Shown piece after piece: positions 1 to 7,252 of a stretch of DNA of 13,553 bases. The stretch's first letter is position 1. Each line of letters opens with the position of its first letter. A model generated the notes under the pieces. That model was not told where the DNA came from, did no database searches, and saw only the letters and a program-made list of their open reading frames with translations. Source of the stretch: a bacterium (GTDB taxonomy: Bacteria > Verrucomicrobiota > Verrucomicrobiia > Chthoniobacterales > Terrimicrobiaceae); assembly GCA_009920585.1 (NCBI GenBank), contig RFZT01000029.1:1-13553 (forward strand), written 5' to 3'. The position numbers and the translations under genes were made by a program.

Positions 1-93
1 TTCAGCACCGGAGATTCGGGCAAGTTCGTCAACGGGGTGCTGGATAACATCCGCAAGCAATTTCGCGCGAGCGTCAAACCTTCCGCCCAATAA
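1..93 (+). CDS. nusB: Transcription antitermination factor NusB, C-terminal end (partial)
   Basis: Only the last 30 codons are present, in frame from base 1 to a TAA at 91-93. The peptide contains the block SGKFVNGVLDNIRK, which matches the conserved end of NusB, where a (K/R)FVNGVLD segment forms the last helix. NusB binds boxA RNA with NusE/S10 and promotes antitermination of rRNA transcription in the cytoplasm. The stop codon lies 3 bp before the ATG of ftsY, so the two genes are almost certainly co-transcribed. The call rests on one motif in a short fragment and is therefore probable rather than certain. Confidence 0.75.
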   Translation, partial: FSTGDSGKFVNGVLDNIRKQFRASVKPSAQ

Positions 94-96
94 ACA

Positions 97-945
97 ATGG
101 CTGCGGGATTTTTTAAAAGCTTCCTCGCCAAATTCACTGGTGCACCGGTGGACTGGGATGAACTCGAGGAGTTGCTCATTCGAGCCGACTTGGGTGTCAC
201 CATGACGCGTCACATTTTGGAAGCTCTCCGAGCTCGCGGATGGGACGTCACTGGCGAAACGGCGCTCGAGGTAACTCGCGAGGAAATACTCAAAATCCTA
301 CCCCCTACCCCACCCGCGCCATCACCCTTGGCAGGCAAGCCCAATACCTTTCTCATCGTCGGGGTGAACGGAACCGGTAAAACGACATCGGCCGCGAAGT
401 TCGCGCACTGGCTGAAATCCCATCACCATTCCTGTCTCCTCGTGGCAGCGGACACCTTTCGAGCCGCAGCTATCGAGCAACTCTGCCGCTGGGGTGAGCG
501 TCTGGGCATCGAGGTATTAAAAAGCCAATATCAAGGCGACTCGGCGGCCCTTTGCTACGATGCATGGAATAGCGCGCACCGCCGGAATATCGAGTTCCTC
601 ATTTGCGATACGGCAGGACGCCTCCACACGAAAAGCAATCTCATGCAGGAACTCGCTAAGGTCGCTCGTACACTCAGCAAGCACGATCCCGATGCCCCTC
701 ACGAAAAGTGGATTGTCCTCGATGCCACTACGGGATCCAATGCGCTAGTCCAGGCGACAGAATTTCACAAAGCCATCGGTCTCACTGGCGTCATACTCAC
801 TAAGCTCGATGGCAGCGGCAAAGGCGGCATGGCCGTGGCCATTCAACAGGAAATCGGCATTCCCACTCGCTTCATTGGCACCGGCGAAAAGGAAACCGAT
901 TTCGCTCCATTCGACCGCGAGGCGTTCGTTAAACAGCTTCTTTAA
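97..945 (+). CDS. ftsY: Signal recognition particle receptor FtsY
   Basis: SRP receptor GTPase that docks the SRP-ribosome complex at the inner membrane for co-translational insertion of membrane proteins. The 282-aa product has an N-domain helical bundle (about residues 1-75), a P-loop GVNGTGKTT (89-97), DTFRAAAIEQL (119-129), DTAGR (171-175), the FtsY-type DATTGSNA (209-216), TKLDGSGKGG (235-244) and the closing IGTGE...DFAPFD segment (260-273). There is no methionine-rich M domain, which excludes Ffh. The long acidic A domain of E. coli FtsY is missing; the protein starts almost directly with the NG core plus a short amphipathic N-terminus (MAAGFFKSFLAKF) that could contact lipid. The Gln usual in TTGQNA is Ser here. 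The start ATG lies 3 bp after nusB, without a clear Shine-Dalgarno site. The last 17 bp overlap the convergent MFS gene. Confidence 0.96.
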   Translation: MAAGFFKSFLAKFTGAPVDWDELEELLIRADLGVTMTRHILEALRARGWDVTGETALEVTREEILKILPPTPPAPSPLAGKPNTFLIVGVNGTGKTTSAAKFAHWLKSHHHSCLLVAADTFRAAAIEQLCRWGERLGIEVLKSQYQGDSAALCYDAWNSAHRRNIEFLICDTAGRLHTKSNLMQELAKVARTLSKHDPDAPHEKWIVLDATTGSNALVQATEFHKAIGLTGVILTKLDGSGKGGMAVAIQQEIGIPTRFIGTGEKETDFAPFDREAFVKQLL

Positions 946-2230
946 AAGTTTCGGCGAGCACATCGCCACCATTTTTTGCCGCTGTTTCGTGCAGTCTGCG
1001 AACCTGCAGAAGCGTGAGAATGTTGAGTCCAAAAAGGACGCCAAAATAAATACTATGTCGATGCCAGTGGAATGCCCCCGTGATGACTTCAAACGTCCCG
1101 ATATAATCCAACGAGATTCCCCACAATACCGGAGACGCACCCAATCCCAGACTGGTAATAACGCTGAAAAGCGCAAAAAAATGATCCCGCCCCGCCTGTG
1201 GCATAATGGCAAATGCCATTCGAGAGTTCGCAACATTAAAGCCAGCCCCCGCCACACCAGCGAGAAAGTTGATCAGTAAAACAACTCCGCTTTGCGGGCT
1301 CAAAAGCCCTGCCGCAAGGGAAAACCAGCCGAGAATCACGGTGCCAAAAAGAAGTAAGGAAACAAAAAGGACCGCTTTGTTTCCAAATCGATCCAACCAT
1401 CCGCCAACAAAGGGCAGCACAAGAAGTGAACCCATGAAGGAAAGGCAGGAAATATACAATACCAACGCGTCATTGAACCCTGGGATATCCCTTAAATACT
1501 GGACGGTAAAAACACCCAGACTTCCAACCTCGAACACAAAAAGAATGTTGAACAAAAGAAGCGCCAGGAAGGGCGGGTAGAGGAAAATGGTCTTCCAATG
1601 GACGGGCTGGGACGATTGCTGCACGGCATCCGGAGCATGAACATCAGGAATTTTTTTGATGAAATACAACGCCACGCTACCCGCAAGGCCGCTCAACAAG
1701 AAGACCAACGAAAATTCGTAAGCGGCGACTTCGCCTCCAATCAAGAACGCAGATACCAGCACAGCCAGCAGAGAACCAGAGAACATAAAAAGCTGATCTC
1801 TCGATAAAAACCGCGCTCTGGCCTCCTCGGGAATCAAGAGGGCTATCCACGGCATCCATGCCGCCGAGGCCGCTCCGCGCATCATGTTAAAAACCAGAAT
1901 GCAGAAAACCAATAGTGCCAGCTTGGTCGTCCGATCGAGAAATCCCAGCACAGGAATGAGCGCTATGAAAAAAATAAAAACCGTCCGTGCACCCCAGCCC
2001 AATAAGACAAACCGCCGGTAGCCGAAAACCGGCAGGTATTTTGCAGCCGGCAACTGTAACATCGTCATGAGTGGCGTGGCCGCCGCGAGAAGCCCCAAAA
2101 CAGTCGAACTCGCCCCTATACTTTTCGCATAAAGAATGAGCGGCGTCCCAATGACGATCTGGAAGGTGAGCGCATTGAAAAAAGCAAACCAGTGGGCGTT
2201 GAAGGATCCTTTTGGACAATCGGCGCTCAC
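929..2230 (-). CDS. Major facilitator superfamily (MFS) transporter
   Basis: A 433-aa integral membrane protein with about 12 hydrophobic segments (roughly 11-31, 44-62, 74-95, 103-122, 148-165, 172-192, 214-235, 252-275, 284-307, 313-333, 348-372 and 393-410), the usual size and topology for MFS. GGWLDRFGNK (276-285), in the loop after segment 8, resembles the MFS motif A repeat. The stretch around 124-146 (AWMPWIALLIPEEARARFLS) resembles the cytoplasmic loop between helices 4 and 5 of uncharacterised bacterial MFS carriers. The substrate cannot be read from the sequence. The start is GTG, supported by an AGGGG Shine-Dalgarno-like run four bases upstream; no in-frame ATG exists before the upstream stop. 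It is the last gene of the phoH-side cluster, 46 bp after the small unknown gene, and its 3' end overlaps ftsY by 17 bp tail to tail. Confidence 0.9.
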   Translation of the reverse strand: MSADCPKGSFNAHWFAFFNALTFQIVIGTPLILYAKSIGASSTVLGLLAAATPLMTMLQLPAAKYLPVFGYRRFVLLGWGARTVFIFFIALIPVLGFLDRTTKLALLVFCILVFNMMRGAASAAWMPWIALLIPEEARARFLSRDQLFMFSGSLLAVLVSAFLIGGEVAAYEFSLVFLLSGLAGSVALYFIKKIPDVHAPDAVQQSSQPVHWKTIFLYPPFLALLLFNILFVFEVGSLGVFTVQYLRDIPGFNDALVLYISCLSFMGSLLVLPFVGGWLDRFGNKAVLFVSLLLFGTVILGWFSLAAGLLSPQSGVVLLINFLAGVAGAGFNVANSRMAFAIMPQAGRDHFFALFSVITSLGLGASPVLWGISLDYIGTFEVITGAFHWHRHSIYFGVLFGLNILTLLQVRRLHETAAKNGGDVLAETFKEAV

Positions 2231-2234
2231 GAAT

Positions 2235-2239
2235 CCCCT
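2235..2239 (-). promoter_or_regulatory. Shine-Dalgarno site for the GTG-started MFS gene
   Basis: AGGGG lies four bases before the GTG at 2230 on the minus strand. In a window where most genes lack a recognisable ribosome-binding site, this decides in favour of the GTG start. Confidence 0.55.
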
Positions 2240-2276
2240 ATCCCAGATGCGACGGCACTCGATGAATCAGCGGGGC

Positions 2277-2606
2277 TTATTTTGCGCCTTCCGAGGGAGC
2301 TGCCGCAGGGGTAACAAGGCTCAATGCGCTTTGAGCGCTGATCCCAGGCCTATAAACAGGCGCGGATGTACGGGGTGGTTGAATGAGACTCCGATCAATG
2401 TAGGCCTGGTTAGGGGGCGCCGAGATACTGTAACTGCCCTTTCCATCAGGCATCATCGGTGTGCCCCAGCGGTCGCGGCATACAACTTGTTTGGCAGCGA
2501 CGGGAGTTCCGTTAAGAAGGTGGTTTTGAAATTCGGGGAGCGGTGGCTCAACGAGTGTGGTGATCAAGGATCCGCCTGCAATGAGGAACGTGAACATAAG
2601 GAACAT
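2277..2606 (-). CDS. Small hypothetical protein with N-terminal membrane or signal segment
   Basis: I do not recognise this family. The 109-aa product opens with a hydrophobic run (MFLMFTFLIAGGSLITTLV, 1-19) that could be an uncleaved anchor or signal sequence. The rest is polar and rich in Pro, Ala and Ser (PPLPEF at 21-26, a Pro-rich stretch at 77-87, an Ala/Pro tail at 100-104), with one Cys at 43 that is not in a lipobox. This looks like a small envelope protein with a largely disordered exported part. Evidence that it is real: an in-frame ORF fills the gap between phoH (50 bp upstream) and the MFS gene (46 bp downstream) on the same strand, and a GAGGT Shine-Dalgarno-like run stands just before the ATG. 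That run ends only 2 bp from the first ATG, so translation may instead begin at Met4. Function unknown. Confidence 0.6.
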   Translation of the reverse strand: MFLMFTFLIAGGSLITTLVEPPLPEFQNHLLNGTPVAAKQVVCRDRWGTPMMPDGKGSYSISAPPNQAYIDRSLIQPPRTSAPVYRPGISAQSALSLVTPAAAPSEGAK

Positions 2607-2656
2607 CTACCTCTGGCATCGCACTCCCGCAAAGACAATTTTTGGAAAAAGGGGAC

Positions 2657-4195
2657 TTACATCCGACTGGCTCCGATCTCAGCAAGCGGACTACGCTCGC
2701 CCTTCGTGAGAGAAATATGAGCCGTGAGTGTGTGACCTCTCAATCGATTGCGAGTGTACACAAGGCCATTGGAGCGACTATCCACATAGGGATTATCAAT
2801 CTGGGCAGGATCTCCAACCATGACCAATTTGGATCCCCTCGACATGCGGGTCACAACAGTTTTGGCCTCAAGCGGTGTGAGTTGCTGAGCCTCATCGAGG
2901 ACAAAGAATCGATTGGGTATCGATCGGCCACGAATGTAGCAGAGGGCTTCAATTTCCAAAAGGCCGCGCTCAATGAGCTGCTCATAGGGCTTCACAATGG
3001 GATTTTGATGACCGCTGTGCGAAGCGCCATTTGGAACGTCGGCAGAGGCATCCTTTTTACGATCACTAAAAGGTCGTTTCTTTCCTGCATCATTTTTTAT
3101 CGGATTCAGCGGCATGAGAAGTTCGCACGCATCATAAATCGACTGGAGCCAAGGGTGCATTTTTTCGTTCAGTGTACCTGGCAAAAACCCTAACGTATCA
3201 CCCATCGCCACAACAGGTCGGCTCACGGTCATTCCATTGAATTCCTGTCTGCTCGTCATGAAGAGACCCGCAGCAACGGCAAGCAAAGTTTTCCCTGTTC
3301 CAGCCTTCCCATAGCAAGTGATGAGCGAAATTTCCGGGTCGAGAAGCGCGTCTAGAAAACATTGCTGACCGGTATTAGCTGGACGGAGATCAATTCCCCG
3401 AGGGATCTGCAAATGTGACGGAATGTTTAGGCGAGTAAAAACACCGTCTGCAGTGTGACGAGCCGGCAGCAACTTTCCCCCAGTCACCTGGAGTTGGACG
3501 TATTCATTGATCTCCATCTTCCCGGTTCTATCGTCCGGTAGCGTGAGAACTCCTGAGCTTCCGAATCGTTGGAGTTCGTGAGCCTCGACGGCGATACTGC
3601 GGGTTTCGTTGCCATCCACATCTTGAACCGCAACCTTGTCGCTCAGATAGTCTTCACATTGGAGACCTATGGCCATCGCCCTGAGTTGCATGTTGAGATC
3701 TTTGGTAACCAAAATCGTGGGAGCCTTCTCCCGTTCTTGCAGGGCAAGTGCAGCCGCCATAATGCGATGATCCATGCGATCCTGATCAGGAAATATCTTG
3801 AGGAACCGCTTCATCGCCGCATTAGGCTTAGCTCCGCGCGCCGATTCATTAACCAAAACACGAATAGATCCGCCACCCGTCGTGGGAACTCCATCCGTCA
3901 CGCTCGTCAGCTTGCGGCTGAATATTTGACTCAAAAACCGGTGGACACGACGAGCATTTGCCCCACGTTCGTTTTGTTCGTTTTTAAAGTTATCCAACTC
4001 CGTGAGGACCTCGACGGGAATGAAAACGTGGTTATTCTGAAATCGATTGAGGCAATGCGGGTCGTGCACAAGCACGTTCGTATCGAGAACGAAATTCTTA
4101 GCTAAACCGGCAGAGGAAACGCCCCCGCTCTTCGCAAGTTCAGGAAAGAAAAAACCCTGTTCATCTGTGGATTCCAATGGTGTAGGATGATGCAT
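2657..4195 (-). CDS. PIN domain-PhoH ATPase fusion (PhoH2/YlaK type)
   Basis: Predicted cytoplasmic RNA-processing ATPase: an N-terminal PIN ribonuclease fused to a PhoH helicase-like domain, as in PhoH2 proteins, which are described as RNA unwinding and cleaving enzymes. Numbered from the ATG at 4195 (512 aa), the PIN domain starts at FVLDTNVLVHDP (35-46, acidic D38) and runs to about 180, with ILVTKDLN near 161-168. The PhoH domain has Walker A GKAGTGKT (296-303), Walker B FVLDEAQ (431-437) and SKLVMVGDPAQID (455-467). A Lys/Asp/Ser-rich insertion lies at about 366-399 between these motifs. The ORF can be extended upstream to a TTG at 4225 (522 aa); I prefer the ATG because neither has a good ribosome-binding site and the extra ten residues precede a non-conserved leader. 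It is followed by the small membrane protein and MFS genes, and preceded by a 200-bp gap likely to hold its promoter. Confidence 0.93.
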   Translation of the reverse strand: MHHPTPLESTDEQGFFFPELAKSGGVSSAGLAKNFVLDTNVLVHDPHCLNRFQNNHVFIPVEVLTELDNFKNEQNERGANARRVHRFLSQIFSRKLTSVTDGVPTTGGGSIRVLVNESARGAKPNAAMKRFLKIFPDQDRMDHRIMAAALALQEREKAPTILVTKDLNMQLRAMAIGLQCEDYLSDKVAVQDVDGNETRSIAVEAHELQRFGSSGVLTLPDDRTGKMEINEYVQLQVTGGKLLPARHTADGVFTRLNIPSHLQIPRGIDLRPANTGQQCFLDALLDPEISLITCYGKAGTGKTLLAVAAGLFMTSRQEFNGMTVSRPVVAMGDTLGFLPGTLNEKMHPWLQSIYDACELLMPLNPIKNDAGKKRPFSDRKKDASADVPNGASHSGHQNPIVKPYEQLIERGLLEIEALCYIRGRSIPNRFFVLDEAQQLTPLEAKTVVTRMSRGSKLVMVGDPAQIDNPYVDSRSNGLVYTRNRLRGHTLTAHISLTKGERSPLAEIGASRM

Positions 4196-4397
4196 GTTTT
4201 TAATGGCTGAGGTTGAGTGAAGCAAACATCTCGAGCGAGATGAATGCAGTAAAGTGAAGGTGAAGAAGCTTTCGCTTAAACCCGATAGGTTTTGCGATTC
4301 TTGATGTAGGACGCGACGTGGCTGACCATCTCAAAGCGCTTTCACCAATAATCGATTTCCAGCCGCGCACAAGGACAATTAGAACGAATACGAGATT
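4196..4397 (-). other. Intergenic region upstream of phoH
   Basis: This is the largest gap in the minus-strand gene series and the natural place for the phoH promoter and for termination after the sigma gene. On the minus strand I see TTGTCC near 4378-4373 followed 19 bp later by GATTAT, a poor match to a sigma-70 promoter. There is a perfect 10-bp palindrome AAAGCGCTTT at 4333-4342 and a weak 5-bp hairpin (AAACC/GGTTT) at 4278-4292. No hairpin is followed by a U-run, so no intrinsic terminator can be called. A 17-codon micro-ORF is listed separately. Confidence 0.35.
4276..4329 (-). CDS. Possible 17-aa micro-ORF upstream of phoH
   Basis: An ATG at 4329 opens a frame of 17 codons ending in TAA. 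Its peptide, MVSHVASYIKNRKTYRV, is basic and amphipathic and looks more protein-like than random sequence; it vaguely recalls the start of DUF1127 peptides, but that family continues well beyond this point. There is no convincing Shine-Dalgarno site: the palindrome AAAGCGCTTT occupies that position. It could be a small regulatory peptide, a leader or decayed coding sequence, or chance. Low confidence. Confidence 0.15.
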   Translation of the reverse strand: MVSHVASYIKNRKTYRV

Positions 4398-4991
4398 TTA
4401 ATCTTCGCTCAGAAAAGGCGCGAGCTTGAGTCGTAATTCCTCACGGGCTCGGAATAATAGGCTTTTCACCGAAGGAACTGTGGTTTTCAAAACCTCCGCG
4501 ATATCTTCGTAGGGCAATTCCTCGTAGCGGCGGAGGATGATTGCCATGCGCTGGGCCTCGGGAAGTGAAGCAATCGCCTTGTCTACAGCTTCACTCAACT
4601 CGCTGCGCTCACACTGCTGCGCACCAGTGCGAGCGTTCGTATCAAGAAACTCCCGAGGTGTACCATCGCTGTGTTCCATCGGAAGCCATTGCGCGCGCTG
4701 ACGACGCCGAACCTCGTTAAAAACAAGATTACGAACAATCGTGAGCAACCAAGTTGTGAATTTGGCCGTCTCCTGATAGCGAGCAGCGTTATTCCAGACG
4801 CGCAAGAAGACTTGCTGCCCAAGATCCTCGGCACCTTCGAAACTGCCGAGCATTTTTGTAATCGTCCCGATGACCCGCAACTGATGGCGCTCAATCAGTT
4901 TTTCAAAGGCTGGCTCATCGCCCATACCCACCCGTCGCATGAGATCGAAATCCTCGTCATCGGTTAAGGACTCGGGTGAAGAATCCATCAT
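4398..4991 (-). CDS. RNA polymerase sigma factor, ECF subfamily
   Basis: Alternative sigma factor of the sigma-70 ECF group, directing RNA polymerase to a specific promoter set. The 197-aa protein has region 2 at about 15-100 (AFEKLIERHQ at 28-37; DLGQQVFLRVW at 56-66, the core-binding and -10 recognition part; FTTWLLTIVRN at 78-88). A polar linker follows, then region 4 at about 135-190 (LPEAQRMAIILRRYEELPYEDIAEVL, with the helix-turn-helix around SVKSLLFRAREEL). Regions 1 and 3 are absent, as expected for ECF. The ATG at 4991 overlaps the ispE stop (ATGATG), so translation is coupled to ispE; the second ATG is an equally possible start. No anti-sigma gene is adjacent: a 200-bp gap and then phoH follow. 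Regulon and signal cannot be inferred. Confidence 0.94.
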   Translation of the reverse strand: MMDSSPESLTDDEDFDLMRRVGMGDEPAFEKLIERHQLRVIGTITKMLGSFEGAEDLGQQVFLRVWNNAARYQETAKFTTWLLTIVRNLVFNEVRRRQRAQWLPMEHSDGTPREFLDTNARTGAQQCERSELSEAVDKAIASLPEAQRMAIILRRYEELPYEDIAEVLKTTVPSVKSLLFRAREELRLKLAPFLSED

Positions 4992-5830
4992 TGAAGTCCC
5001 ATAGGCGATGAGCCCATAAGTTGGCAGCGATGTAAAAGAAATGGGGACCCAAACTCGGACAATAAGCGCGCCTCGAGATCAACAGCATCCTTGTTCACTA
5101 TCGCAAAAATGGTGGATCCCGATCCAGACATCATCGCAGACAGAACGCCAACTTGATCAAGCAACCAACGCTTCAGGACGGGCAGGACGAGGTATTTCGA
5201 AAAAACCGGCGCTTCGAGATCATTCATCAATTCGATGGAACCATGGAATTGGCGAAAAGTTTCGGCGGACTTATTGCTTTTTTGATAGGCTTGATAAGCC
5301 CACGGCGTCGGAATAGGAAACGGAGGCTTTACAAGCAAGACGTTAGCCTCTGAAAAGGATGTGATGGGCTCGACAATCTCTCCGCGCCCCCGACAGATAG
5401 CAGGACAGGAGCGGATAAAGAAAGGGACGTCGGAACCGAGCGTCCCCGCTAACGACTCCAAATCGGCAACAGAAAGCCCCGATCCAAGAATCGTATTGAG
5501 GGCCTTGAGAGTGGAAGCCGCATCACTACTCCCTCCGCCGAGACCAGCGCCGTGTGGGATTTTTTTTTCCAAATGAATCCGAGCGTGGAATTGCCGTCCC
5601 GTATGCCGAGAAAAAGCATCCACCGCACGGCAAACGAGATTTGTCCCATCCAATGGTAACGAGGTATCGCTACAGGTGAACTCGACTCCACTCCCCTCCC
5701 CGAGTTCGATATCGAGTGTGTCCGCAAGGGAGAGTGGAGCCATAACGGTCTCGATCTCGTGAAAGCCATCGGCACGTTTGCCGAGGATGCGGAGGCTCAG
5801 ATTGATCTTGGCCGGGGCTAAAAAAACCAT
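4988..5830 (-). CDS. ispE: 4-diphosphocytidyl-2-C-methyl-D-erythritol kinase
   Basis: GHMP kinase of the MEP isoprenoid pathway; it phosphorylates the 2-hydroxyl of CDP-methylerythritol with ATP. The 280-aa length is typical. Motifs: PAKINLSL (6-13, catalytic Lys8), GKRADGFHEIETVM (17-30), the GHMP ATP loop GAGLGGGSSDAA (94-105), SDVPFF (133-138, catalytic Asp134), NDLE (203-206) and the C-terminal GHMP motif MSGSGSTIFA (234-243). All catalytic positions are present. The ATG is 7 bp after the stop of the GT-C gene, and the stop overlaps the start of the sigma-factor gene. Its product feeds undecaprenyl phosphate synthesis, which fits the adjacent lipid-linked sugar and PAP2 genes, although ispE is also an essential housekeeping gene. 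Confidence 0.97.
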   Translation of the reverse strand: MVFLAPAKINLSLRILGKRADGFHEIETVMAPLSLADTLDIELGEGSGVEFTCSDTSLPLDGTNLVCRAVDAFSRHTGRQFHARIHLEKKIPHGAGLGGGSSDAASTLKALNTILGSGLSVADLESLAGTLGSDVPFFIRSCPAICRGRGEIVEPITSFSEANVLLVKPPFPIPTPWAYQAYQKSNKSAETFRQFHGSIELMNDLEAPVFSKYLVLPVLKRWLLDQVGVLSAMMSGSGSTIFAIVNKDAVDLEARLLSEFGSPFLLHRCQLMGSSPMGLQ

Positions 5831-5837
5831 ACCGAAA

Positions 5838-7252
5838 TCAGAGCGGCAAAGTCTGGTAGTCCAAACAAAGAAAAACGGTCAACTGGGGACCATTGGGAAG
5901 TTGAATTTGGCGAAGCGGGCGGATTTCAGCAAATGCTCCCTTGATCGTTTGTGGAAGCTCAGAACCGAGAAACAGCGCATTCCTTCCGATAAAAGGGTTC
6001 TCCCCTTTTTGCTCAGTGAAATATTCGTCAGCTATCTTGTCGGAATCAATGAAATCGGCATAGGACGGCCAGAGACCAAACTGACTACTGATGGCCGGTG
6101 ATTCGGTGACAAAAACTGGAGGATATGATGTTTGCGTTCTGGTTTTGAAGTAAACGGCAAGGATGGATGCCTGGTCGGCATTTTCCGCAACCAAGAAGCC
6201 TCCTCCCTCCGTTGCAGGCATATCACGACTGGCGACGTTCATTTCCGAGGCGATCGCTGCCCACATCCCACGCATCACCCCAGATTGCCGCAGCATGAAT
6301 GCCGATGAGAAAAGGGCTAAACAGACTACGATGGTTCCCACCACAGGCATGAACCTCCGATGGATTCCTTGAGCACTGAGGAAAATCAGAATCGGGATAA
6401 AGGCAAGGGAAGCGGCGGGCGCGATAGACCCACCGATGATAAACGCGTAAATCGCCCAAATCACTCCAGGGGCACAAAAGCCGAGCAGAAACTGGTATTC
6501 GTCGCTTTTTCTCGAAGCCCTGATCAGCCAAAAGAAACCACCAAAGATCACCATTCCCATCCCAAATGAGAAAAGCCTGAAAAACTCAGCCAATTCGGGC
6601 CCCCATGTGGAGAAACGAGGATGCCAGAGCGTTTGCAAAGTCCCACCCGCAATCGGCACCCACCCTAATGACGCGTTCCATGCCAGAGGAGCGCACAAAA
6701 AAACGAGGGGCAATAAAACCAATGTCGCACAGGCGATGATTGTACTCCGATCCTTTTCAAAGATCGGGCCTCATAACGGAAGAGCGCGGCAAGTGAGAGG
6801 AATGCGGCCGCGAGATACCAATTGATCGTGATGTCCTCTCGGGATTGAGCGACAGTTAAGGCCGCTGCAAGTATCAGAACGAGCGACGGCATCATTGGAC
6901 CAATCGTCACCGATTGTTCATTAAAAGCCGGAATGGCGTTGAGCGCCACCACCACCCAACCAGCAATAGCCTCATCAAACAAGGATCGGGCTAGCAACCA
7001 AGCACACCAGGCCGCAGCAAATCCAAGAATAGGCCAAGCCAGACGGATGAGACTCAAAGAATCCCCCGTGAGCATCCCCAAGCCATGAACAAGAAGGGCT
7101 GTGCCGGGCGGGCCATCAAAAAAAGCCGGTGCAAGGCGATCGGCACACATCCAGTAGTAGGCTTCCGGTGGCGCGATGCCCTGAAAAGCCAACCAAACAC
7201 ACCTCAGAAGGGTGAGTGTACCTAGAAAAACGAAGACGGTTTTTGATTTCAC
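5838..7252 (-). pseudogene. GT-C family (PMT_2/ArnT-like) membrane glycosyltransferase, interrupted by a one-base frameshift
   Basis: Two same-strand frames together make one multi-pass GT-C protein of about 471 aa. The first frame begins with GTG at 7252 (overlapping the PAP2 stop as GTGA) and carries the family signature PPEAYYWMCADRLAPAFFDGPP (split: PPEAYYW 28-34; FFDGPP 44-49), like the (D)EAYYW...FDHPP of ArnT/PMT_2 enzymes. It stays in register to FRYE (158-161, codon 161 at 6772-6770) and then drifts into a basic non-membrane tail ending at 6665. The other frame takes over exactly there as GPIFEKDRSTIIACATLVLL and continues with hydrophobic helices to a C-terminal region with SPAISSQFGLWPSYADF, as in this family. 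One missing C at about 6769-6770 restores a continuous protein. Expected role: transfer of a sugar from a polyprenyl-phosphate carrier on the outer face of the inner membrane. It is either a true pseudogene or a sequencing/assembly error; the remainder is undamaged. Confidence 0.85.

Noticed and set aside
809..1279. Plus-strand frame overlapping the ftsY 3' end and the MFS gene
   Set aside because: Out-of-frame shadow over two well-supported genes; the composition is rich in Arg, Lys and Ser without any domain.
2641..2680. T-rich run after the phoH stop (minus strand) as a terminator
   Set aside because: The run CCCCTTTTT is preceded only by a 4-bp GC-poor stem with a wobble pair; too weak to call an intrinsic terminator.
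2136..2720. Plus-strand frame of 194 codons
   Set aside because: It crosses the MFS start, the small gene and the phoH end in antisense, with a low-complexity translation and no ribosome-binding site; the minus-strand reading explains the region better.
2642..3193. Plus-strand frame of 183 codons
   Set aside because: It lies antisense to the PIN-PhoH gene, whose motifs (DEAQ, VGDPAQID) are clear on the other strand; its translation shows no recognisable domain.
3569..4105. Plus-strand frame of 178 codons
   Set aside because: Antisense shadow of the PIN domain of the PhoH gene; no motif and no operon partner.
6665..6770. Separate C-terminus of a short 195-aa membrane protein
   Set aside because: The tail after FRYE is basic and unlike the family, while the other frame continues the family sequence from the same base; it is a frameshift product.
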